In this document: positions 12,027 to 20,158 of the stretch, piece by piece
Position numbering within the stretch: position 1 is the first letter of the stretch
Layout of the letters: every line of letters starts with the position of its first letter
Assembly (NCBI GenBank): GCA_030144725.1
Contig: JASKMD010000019.1
Span: forward strand, 8,358,760 to 8,422,759
Length of the DNA: 64,000 bases
Source of the DNA: Haematococcus lacustris
Lineage: Eukaryota; Chlorophyta; Chlorophyceae; Chlamydomonadales; Haematococcaceae
Reading direction: 5' to 3'
The notes under the pieces: model-generated
What the model was told of the DNA's origin: nothing
Database searches by the model: none
Seen by the model: only the letters and a program-made list of their open reading frames with translations
Translations under genes and position numbers: made by a program

Positions 12027-14887
12027 ACTTTTGTAGCTTGTAGGCCACAACTAGAGTGGTGGCTCTGAGATGAGTCACACATGATTGAACGCATGCATGC
12101 ACCTGTCTCGTCTCCCGCTTGACGTTTTCCCTTTGCTACATTGATCATCTTCCCCCCATGTTCTCCACACTTCTACTCCTCGTCACTTATGCACCTCACT
12201 TAGTGCTTTGGTTGCTGTTGACAGTGATGCAACGTTGGACATGGGCAATTGGGAGCGGCTTAATGTAGTGTGTGATAGAACATTGTACCTGCTTAGTGTT
12301 TTCATGTAGTTTATGTCATTTCTTAGCACCTCACGTGCCCCCTTGCAGCTGGCAAGGTTGCGATAACAAGCTTCTTCTATTACACGGAAGTTTATCTATC
12401 GTCAGTCACGAAAGATAGCCTAAACTCTGCGGTTGGCAGGGATAGAACATTGTACCTCTCGATCCCGGACCACCCGGCCGCCACTTTAGCTAATATTAGC
12501 TCGTAGTAGCGCTACTATGAGCTATTAGGCCATTTTTGGCTCGGAGCTAATATTAGCGGACACGCCCTACCATTCACATCAGGACATCAACATGGGAACC
12601 TGTAAAATGCAAACAAACAAAACCGACAATTCCTAGTATTTGTGATGGCTTCACCTTGCTGTTTTCTATGGCTAAAAAAGAAAGACGAACCGTGCCTAGG
12701 CCAGTGCCGGAGGACTTGGACAGTGACATTGCGGACCGCGACGAGGCACTACAGCCGGACCTCACCGAAACGGAGCGAAAAAGAAAGGTTTCTGGAGAGG
12801 CCCGCGCTACCCGAGATGGCAGGAAGTGTAAGCTAGCCCACCTCATCGACCACTTGCCGCAAGAACTTTGGGATGCCTTCCTGGACGACGCGGTGCAGCC
12901 ACGCGTGGAGGCCTGCAGCGAGCGGGCGGTGCTCGCCAGCCTGCTATTGGGCTTACTCGTGCGCGGCTTGTTTACCATTCGCGTAGCCGACCCGCTGGGC
13001 CTGCACGACCAGCCCGTGTACACAGACATCCCAGTCTCCCAGGCAGCCATCCCGGACCTGAGCTGCAGGAAACTGTTCCTGCAGCTGGTCCGGGGCTTAC
13101 CCGGAAACGGCGCGAACACTCGGCCCAACGCGGCAGTGGCTGCCGTGCTGGCAGCGCACCCTGACCTCCGCGCCCGCCTCGCAGCAATCCCTCGCCACCC
13201 CTCAGACACCAACATGGTGGACCACGTCGGCAAGCAGCTGGAGACAGCTTTCAGCAACATGCTCACGCTGCTCTTCGCTGGCAGGCTCAAGAAGTCAGTG
13301 TCCCTGGCTGGGGCTAAGGTCCTGGTGGGCACTGAGGAGCACCAGCGCAGGTTTGGGTTTAGGGGGCTGGTTGGTGGGCACCTGCCAGCCTGGTCAAAGC
13401 GGCAGTGCACTTATGTGCGCCGCATGGTGTGCGGGCTGGACGTCAGCTGGCTGGTGGGGGAGGGTGGGGTGGTGCCGACTGTAGCCATGCAGGCTGAGGT
13501 GGCTTTGCAACGGGGCCTGCTGGGGCTTGAGGAGGGGGAGGAGGTGGATGATGACTGGGTGGAGGATCCAGGCAACCGGGGCCGGCTGCTGCGCCATGCG
13601 GTGCACACTACCAGAGAGATGGAGGCAGCCATGGCAGCCTGGCAGCTGGACATGGTGCCCTGGCAGCAGGCTGAGCTCACCAACCCAGGGCTGTTGCCCA
13701 GGCCGCCCCGCCCCCCCACACCCTATGCCCTCACCCCCACCAGCAAGTGCAGTGTTCGGCATGTCTTCATTGACACACTGGGCCTCTACGGCATGATGCG
13801 TGACGCCGGCATGCTGGGGGTGCTGACGGAGGAGGGGGTCACCTCCTTGGCGAAGTTCAGGAACGGTGCCCTACCTGACCCAGCGAGGCCGGGCCACTAC
13901 ATTGAAGGGCCCAAGAACAGCCATGTGAGTGCTCCTTGCAGTCAGGTGCCAGCCAGTCCTTGGGTGCTCCATCAGCTGCCATGTGTGCTGTCAACTGCCT
14001 TGTGAGCCTCCAGCCAGCTGCCTTGTGCCTGCCTTGTGAGCCCACACAAGCTAATGAGGTGCCATGTATGTGTATTAATGGCTACAGGTGGCCAACCGAT
14101 GGGATGCATTGCTGCCGGACCCGCGCCGCCAAAAGCTCGCCAGCCCCAAGCACAGCTTCGCGCAGATCGTGCACACCGACGGAGTCGCCCTCAGCGTCAT
14201 GTTCCTGCGGCCCAAGCCTGCCGCTCCACCCGCAGAGCTGCCGCGGATGGGCAGGCACATGGGCGCAGTCAACCCGCTGGCCCACCTCGACGCGGAGTGG
14301 TTGGGCGTGGACCCAGGCAAAACAAACATGGCAACAGTGGCGCACGAGGAGCGCAGCGCTGCCGGCACAGTGGTGTCCGTGTGGCAGAGATCTCTAACCT
14401 CCGGGCAGTACTATCGCGACAGCGGCATCAACCGGCAAGCCCAGGCGACCAAGACGTGGCTGGCCCAGCTGAAGCCGCAGCTCAACGCCTTGTCGCACGT
14501 CAGCAGCAAGCCCAGCTCGCTGGCCTCGTACCGGCGGTTTGCCGACACCGTCCTGGCGACGTACGACGCCATGTGGGCCGAGGTCTCCAAGCCGCGCTGG
14601 GCCAACGCCAAGTTCAGGCTGAACTGTGGCAAGAAGCGCGTGGTGGCAGGCTCCTGGTCCAAGGTAAGGCCTCTTAGCAGTAGGCCTAGAAGCTAGGCAG
14701 TAGCCAATCAAAGTCAGCTCATGCTCTTACACCTGGCCTGCCGCTGTTGCTATACCTGACCTTACGCATGTGTGCCTTGTGTGTTGTACGGTACAACCTC
14801 CCGTAACGACCCAGCCTCCCGACCCACCCAGGGCGCCGCCCTCCCCGGCCTGCTCGCCTTCCTGTACATAGCCTTCCTGTACATAGT

Positions 14888-15633
14888 GGGGTCAGGTCAG
14901 GTCAGGTCAGGTCAGGTGGGGTCAGGTGGGGTGGGGTGGGGTGGGGTGGGGTGGGGTGGGGTGGGGTGGGGTGGGGTGGGGTGGGGTGGGGTGGGGTGGG
15001 GTGGGGTGGGGTGGGGTGGGGTGGGGTGGGGTGGGGTGGGGTGGGGTGGGGTGGGGTGGGGTGGGGTGGGGTGGGGTGGGGTGGGGTGGGGTGGGGTGGG
15101 GTGGGGTGGGGTGGGGTGGGGTGGGGTGGGGTGGGGTGGGGTGGGGTGGGGTGGGGTGGGGTGGGGTGGGGTGGGGTGGGGTGGGGTGGGGTGGGGTGGG
15201 GTGGGGTGGGGTGGGGTGGGGTGGGGTGGGGTGGGGTGGGGTGGGGTGGGGTGGGGTGGGGTGGGGTGGGGTGGGGTGGGGTGGGGTGGGGTGGGGTGGG
15301 GTGGGGTGGGGTGGGGTGGGGTGGGGTGGGGTGGGGTGGGGTGGGGTGGGGTGGGGTGGGGTGGGGTGGGGTGGGGTGGGGTGGGGTGGGGTGGGGTGGG
15401 GTGGGGTGGGGTGGGGTGGGGTGGGGTGGGGTGGGGTGGGGTGGGGTGGGGTGGGGTGGGGTGGGGTGGGGTGGGGTGGGGTGGGGTGGGGTGGGGTGGG
15501 GTGGGGTGGGGTGGGGTGGGGTGGGGTGGGGTGGGGTGGGGTGGGGTGGGGTGGGGTGGGGTGGGGTGGGGTGGGGTGGGGTGGGGTGGGGTGGGGTGGG
15601 GTGGGGTGGGGTGGGGTGGGGTGGGGTGGGGTG
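14888..15633 (+). repeat. GGGGT pentamer array in Fanzor intron 2
   Basis: It starts with a few GTCAG units, then runs as about 140 uninterrupted GGGGT units. It lies between the gtaagg donor at 14664 and the acceptor at 16799. The long open frames on both strands (Gly-Trp-Gly-Gly-Val and His-Pro-Thr-Pro-Pro) are artefacts of the 5-bp period. Confidence 0.97.
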
Positions 15634-15649
15634 GAGGTAGTGTCTCACC

Positions 15650-16515
15650 TGGTGGCATCACCAAACCACTTATCCACTAAGGCCAAGCCATAGTGCACGT
15701 CCGCAAGGTTGGCGTGATCTGCTTGGATGGCTGTCAATAGCTCAGCCACGGGGACCATCAGCTCCACCAAGCAGCTGTTCAGTTTCCACCATGGCTCAAA
15801 CGTTGGCATAGAGTGTAGGGGTAAAGGGTAAAGACATAAGTCATCTAGGATTCTGCTAACCTGGGCAGGCCGGGCCGGGCCGGGCAGTTAAGGGCAGGGC
15901 AGGGCTTGGGAGGTGGTGGGCTGGGTGGTGCTTGGGAGGTGCTGGGAGGTGGTGGAGGGGTTTGGGAGGTGGTGGTGATGAGCACATGGGATCGGGAGGG
16001 GGTAATAGTGCACCTGGTCACGAGAGGGGACAGGCATTGCAGGCACCCAGGTAGCCAAGAAGGTCTTGAACGTTGGGTTGTCCACGATGTTGAAGTCCTT
16101 TGTCCTCCACAACACCTGTAATGTGCACAGAACATAAACAATAGTTCAGTACTATTGCACCCTCCTAACACATCGTGGTCCTAGGGTTAAGGTCACCTGC
16201 GCGAGCTGTCGACTTGCTGCTCGGGGTGGTCACAACATCCTCGTTCTTGCTTGTACGCTTCAATGGCTGCCGCGAGTTCTGGGAAGGTCTTGGCGATGTT
16301 CAATGCCTGCGTGCTGGCCAGAAACTTCGTGCAGTGCAAGAGATGTCTCTTAAGGCGGTCCTTGTTACTGCTCGCCTCCTTGTTACTGCTCGCCTCCTAG
16401 TGATTGCAAGAATAGCGTAGAACGCCGTCGACATGGCCGTCAGTCTCGCTTGTTGGTATTGTGACGGCCGTTAGCTGTTCCATCACCCACGCCGACTTCT
16501 GAGTCTTGTTTCTCT
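15650..16515 (-). pseudogene. hAT transposase relic in Fanzor intron 2
   Basis: Minus-strand fragments in N- to C-terminal order resemble a hAT transposase. They are a BED-finger end NKDRLKRHLLHCTKF (near 16360), then LWRTKDFNIVDNPTFKTFLA (near 16100), then LVELMVPVAELLTAIQADH and LADVHYGLALVDKWFGDATR (near 15780-15650). An in-frame TAG precedes the BED end and no complete gene can be built. It is therefore a decayed hAT insertion, opposite in orientation to the host Fanzor gene. Confidence 0.7.
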
Positions 16516-16639
16516 TCATGAATGAGCCTCCACGTCGGAAGCGATGTGCCTCTCAGCCCTGAGGCCATCCGCTTCTTACATTGTTGTGAAGCCTCCGACA
16601 TGTTGCGACGATAGCCGACGGCCTGCTGCGCGAGTCTGT

Positions 16640-16772
16640 AATTACGTAATTACATGGCCGTATGTAATTACACGATTTCCCTGCGGACAACCATGTAATT
16701 ACAAAGTTACAAAGTTACAGAATTACGCGTGTAATTACATGTAATTTTGTAAAATTACATGTAATTCTGCAT
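16640..16772. repeat. AT-rich tract of GTAATTAC palindromes
   Basis: The self-complementary octamer gtaattac and close variants (tgtaattac, gtaattaca, aaattacatg) recur about ten times in 130 bp, just upstream of the Fanzor exon 3 acceptor. The composition is unlike the GC-rich surroundings. Confidence 0.8.
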
Positions 16773-17002
16773 CACTGGTTGTACCATGTGTGGATGCAGG
16801 TCAAGAAGCAGGCACAGAAGCGGTGGCCGGACCGCATCCTGGCCCTGGCCTACGGGGCAGCTAGCTTCAGCGGCAGCGGCAGCGTTGGCTGCAGGGGTGT
16901 CCCAGTCAGCCAGATGCGGAAGGAGGCAGTGAAGCAGTTCGGGGCAGGGCGTGTGGTGTTGGTGGATGAGTTCCGCACCAGCCGGGTCAGCTCAGCCTAC
17001 AG

Positions 17003-18696
17003 TCAGGTCCCACAAGGTCAGGTAAAATGGCTCGAAAAGATGTACCGTCACTTTTTGTCGCGTATACTGAACTCCAAGAGGTCAAACCGCGACGCCCCGT
17101 TGCGGCGTGCAGCTCCGCAGCTTGGCCTGCGAGGGACGGGCTAAAGTCAACTTTGCCCCCCTCCGCGGTATCCTGGCACCAGTGACTCCTTGCACCCTAA
17201 CGGTAGTGCACTTGCATACAATAAAGCCGCAGCAACGAGCGAGGTAGAGCGGCCACTAGTCGGTCGGTCGGCGTACCGGGATGGGGTGCCGTCATGCAAA
17301 TCTGCAGTGCTATTTTTGAGATCGATTTGCCGCTTGTTGCTGCTACGTAATCGTCTGGTTTCTGCGCCCTAGCTTTGAAGTATGCTAGAAAGAAAAAAAA
17401 AGAAAGAAAGACTACTCCCCCCGAAGCTTCAGGGGGCGTGCACTAAGGAACCGCGCGCCGCTTCTGGTCTTTCACACCATGGGAGGGGCCCCCGCGGGCT
17501 GACGTATGCCTAAAGGGCGCTCTCACAGCACGACACGCCCCGGCTCGGAAACGTGTCTACCCTCCTGAGCTTCATAGGAAATTAGCCTACTCCACTCCAG
17601 CTCCCACCCCGCACGATGGCGGGCACTGCCCTCAAGAGAGATCGATTACGCCAAATATTTCTGGCCCCTTGCGGGTGTCGATCCCCCGGCCTCTCGCAAG
17701 AAGAGGGAGGTTTGTAGCTACTGAACCACACCTGCTGCATGGGGTGCTACTGGCTTCGGGTCCTAACCCGGTTGATTGAAGTATGCTCATAGCTCCCATT
17801 AGAAGCTATTGCAGTGTATTACATCTGCCCTGCGCAGCTTGGGAAGCTCCTGGAATTACGGTGCGTAGAAGTCTTATTTCTAGGCAGGAAGTGCATCAAA
17901 CGCCGTGCTGACCTCCTTCATAGATGCAAGAGAGGTGCCTCGAGCATCTCTACCTTGCCCAATAGCGTTATCCTTAGGATTGACACCCATAGATACACCA
18001 GACATATCTACCATGCTCATGTCTGATTTACTCCATTATCTCGCGCTCATCAGGCTGCGACGAAGGTAGAGATTGTTCAGGTTCCTTCCAGCTACCACCA
18101 GCGTTCATCAGCGGCACAAATGATGCAGATTTGCGGCCATTTTAAGCGATGGGCCGACGCAGTCAGCGTAGTAAGAATAGGAAGGATAGGAAAGCATAGG
18201 ACAGCAGAGGATAGCTGAGGATAGCATAGGAAAGCGTAAGAAAGCATAGGAAGCTCTCATCATTCATCAGCCCTCTCAATAATGTCGTCGAAGGAGAGAC
18301 CAGAAAAAAACAGTTCCTTCAGTCATGCTGCCTGTAGCTCATAGTATATGCTTTGATGTGGTGGAGGAGGAGGGCCATTGCAACGCTTAGGCATGTATCA
18401 AGCGAGCTGCGACAGCCCGATGCGAGATGCGAGCCACCCCGTTACCGAACATAACCGCCGGCCCTCGCGCAAGCGCTGTTGTAGACCGTACCTACTGGCA
18501 CCCGCGTTAGAAAGAACGCCGCATCCATATACATTAACCTTGCCACCTGGACACTTGTCGACACTGGTGGGCGCCCAGGCCGTGCAGGCCCTTTGATGCA
18601 GTAGGCATATCGGGAAGGCTCGCTGATCAAGGCTGCGTAAGCGCGGCATCAAATGGCTCACGGTACATTTTGACAAACAGACCTTGTGGGACCTGA
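17003..18696. mobile_element. Non-autonomous DNA transposon, 17-bp TIR, 7-bp TSD, copy 1
   Basis: It starts TCAGGTCCCACAAGGTC and ends with the exact reverse complement. The 7-bp duplication CCTACAG flanks it (16996-17002 and 18697-18703). Removing the element and one duplication restores the Fanzor frame (SSAYSHPSEALPG). A second complete copy is at 49969-51411. No transposase is recognised in either copy. A SINE is nested at 17387-17775. Confidence 0.93.
17387..17775 (-). mobile_element. tRNA-derived SINE nested in the transposon
   Basis: It is absent from the second transposon copy (near 50345), which gives a clean empty site. The 12-bp duplication TTGAAGTATGCT lies at 17375-17386 and 17776-17787. 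On the minus strand there is an A-box-like TGGTTCAGTAG followed by a B-box-like GGATCGACACC, as in a tRNA promoter. The far end on that strand is a CTTT/T-rich tract (17388-17411 on the plus strand reads as purines), so the tail is T-rich rather than poly(A). Confidence 0.8.
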
Positions 18697-19270
18697 CCTA
18701 CAGCCACCCCAGTGAGGCCCTCCCTGGACAGCCGCCAGAGTCCTTCAGGTGAGAGGGTCAGTGGGTGATGGTCGTTGGGTCAGGGTAGTGCTTGGAGGTG
18801 GTGGAGTCAAGGTGGCTGGGTAGGGTCAGGATTGAGAAGGTAAGGAAAAATTCTACAAATGTGCATTGCCCCATGTGTCCATGTAGGTGGCTGCGGCCAG
18901 TGTACAGCAAAGCAAAGCGTTCCCAAGTCAGGGGCTTGATGTGCTCAACAAGCAACAACATCAGGTAAGCACTGGCCTGGCACCCCCCTAGCACTGACTT
19001 AACCCTACAAATGTGCATGACATGAGCATATCTCGCATGACATGGCACATGGGGTGACTTCATGCACCTCCCACACCCATGTGCAGGTTCTATGACCGGG
19101 ACGTGTCAGCCGCGCTGAACATCCGCCGCTGCGCAGTTGGCCCAGGCCCACGCCCTACTGAGCTGTGCTACTGGGACAGCCGCCCAGCCATGCCAAAGCC
19201 AGGCCAGGAGTGGGTGTACGTGCGTGACAAGGCACTGTTGCGCAAGTGGCGGCGCAAGTGGCGGCGATAG

Positions 19271-19522
19271 CCAGCTACAGCAATACAACCCAAGAAAACA
19301 AGATACCAAACCCCTCACAAAGGGGATGTGTGTGAGTAAGAGCTACAGAGTAGGGTAGGGCTCTTGCTAGTAGTAGACCTGGAGGCACACACACCAGAAG
19401 GCTGAGCTGAAGTGGGCAGTAGGCACACTGTAGGTAGCCTTTACAATAATGATCTCGCAGCCTGTGTTTGATTACAACTCATGCTTTCTTTTGGTGTTGC
19501 ATGAGGGCTGTAGGGATCAAAA
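19271..19522 (+). ncRNA. Candidate Fanzor guide RNA (fRNA/omegaRNA) region: conserved 3' tail
   Basis: This non-coding stretch follows the Fanzor stop codon and is strongly conserved (by eye) with 27609-27880 on the minus strand, although neither codes for protein. Seen: a cccctcacaaagggg hairpin at about 19310 and an agagc...ggctct pairing at about 19342-19364. Known: TnpB and Fanzor guide RNAs lie at the 3' end of the nuclease gene and extend to the element end. Inferred: this is that RNA. Simple UTR homology between element copies is the alternative. Confidence 0.45.
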
Positions 19523-19542
19523 CTTGTGTCTGTTAATCAAAG

Positions 19543-19612
19543 GTGGGAAAGGTGGGAAAGGTGGGAGGTGGGAAAGGTGGGAAAGGTGGGAAAGGTGGGA
19601 AGAAGGTGGGAA
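19543..19612 (+). repeat. GGTGGGAAA tandem repeat
   Basis: About eight units of gtgggaaag with minor variants link the right Fanzor boundary to direct repeat B. Confidence 0.9.
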
Positions 19613-19963
19613 AGCAGTGAGTGTTCCTTGCGCTTGCAGCACACACACTAAACCAGTAGACAGCCTCATAACTGTCTCAACCCACAATGGCATCAACAGC
19701 GGCACAGTGGCCAAGACTGCAGCGAAATCGACAGGAAGAGTGATGCCCGTCGCATCGGCGCTGCAGGTTTGGCGCGAAGGCCTGTAGTGGGTCGAAACTC
19801 CACCCCTGGATTGCTACAGCGTCCAGCAAAGCTATCAGAAAGGAATTGCGCCCACCGTGCAGGGGGCGGTGTTGGTGCCGTGCGGAGCTGACTTGTGCAC
19901 AGGTGAAGCTATGCCCTGTTTAACTGTCCCTCGGACTTCGTTCTAAGTCCTTTTGTCTATTAG
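19605..19963 (+). repeat. Direct repeat B (partner of 8783-9149)
   Basis: Same-orientation copy of repeat A. It carries the shared peptide frame TKPVDSLITVSTHNGINSG and the shared end ctcggacttcgttctaagtcc. The remaining bases up to 20158 are the AP180 5' region, with nothing else recognised. Confidence 0.85.
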
Positions 19964-20158
19964 GCTTGCTTACACAGGGTCACAAGTGACACAGGTCACT
20001 AAGGCCCACTGTTGAGCTCCTCTGCTGAGGACAGTTAGCATCGAGGCACTTTATGGCTCAGCGCGCTTGTTTTGTGCGCTGCCGCTCAGGCCTCGCCCCG
20101 CAGCTGTTGAGGCAGCTTATCTTTCGCATTAGAGGCTTGAGGCCAGCAGTTCTTCACC

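Larger units (their letters stand above)
9234..12569 (+). mobile_element. Full-length hAT DNA transposon
   Basis: The 8-bp target-site duplication CCATTCAC lies at 9226-9233 and 12570-12577. The ends are TAGGGCGGTTCC on the left and, reverse-complemented, TAGGGCGTGTCC on the right. Subterminal gctaatattagc palindromes occur near both ends. It encodes a hAT transposase in the same orientation. It sits in the 5' leader of the Fanzor gene. A related 5' fragment lies at 53506-61513. Confidence 0.95.
12668..19270 (+). pseudogene. Fanzor (eukaryotic TnpB-like RNA-guided nuclease), copy 1, split by a transposon
   Basis: Fanzors are RNA-guided DNA endonucleases with a TnpB-like RuvC domain. Exons: 12668-13924, 14088-14663, 16800-17002 continued at 18704-18748 once the insertion and one TSD copy are ignored, 18887-18964, and 19087-19270. 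They sum to 2343 nt (780 aa) with consistent phases. The N-terminus (MAKKERRTVPRP) is basic, as expected for nuclear import. Then come HTDGVALSVMFLRPK, a Fanzor-typical block, and RuvC-I LGVDPGKTNMATVA (D494), RuvC-II VVLVDEFRTSRVSS (E668) and RuvC-III FYDRDVSAALNI (D725). The start at 12668 was chosen over 12656 because copy 2 also begins MAKK. Between RuvC-II and RuvC-III only one Cys is seen, so the usual four-Cys zinc ribbon is absent or altered. Exon 3 is broken by the element 17003-18696, so this allele is probably inactive unless that sequence is excised or spliced out. Confidence 0.88.
9146..19522 (+). mobile_element. Proposed extent of the Fanzor copy 1 element
   Basis: The 15-bp direct repeat CTTGTGTCTGTTAAT occurs at 9131-9145 and 19523-19537, just outside the Fanzor gene and its conserved 3' tail. 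I read it as a target-site duplication. The right limit agrees with the end of tail homology to 27609-27888. Inside are later insertions: a hAT (9234-12569) in the 5' leader, a hAT relic and a pentamer array in an intron, and a 1.7-kb transposon in an exon. The left limit rests only on the direct repeat; its overlap with the edge of repeats A and B adds some doubt. Confidence 0.5.

Noticed and set aside
14772..15693. Gly-Trp-Gly-Gly-Val and His-Pro-Thr-Pro-Pro frames
   Set aside because: GGGGT array inside a Fanzor intron.
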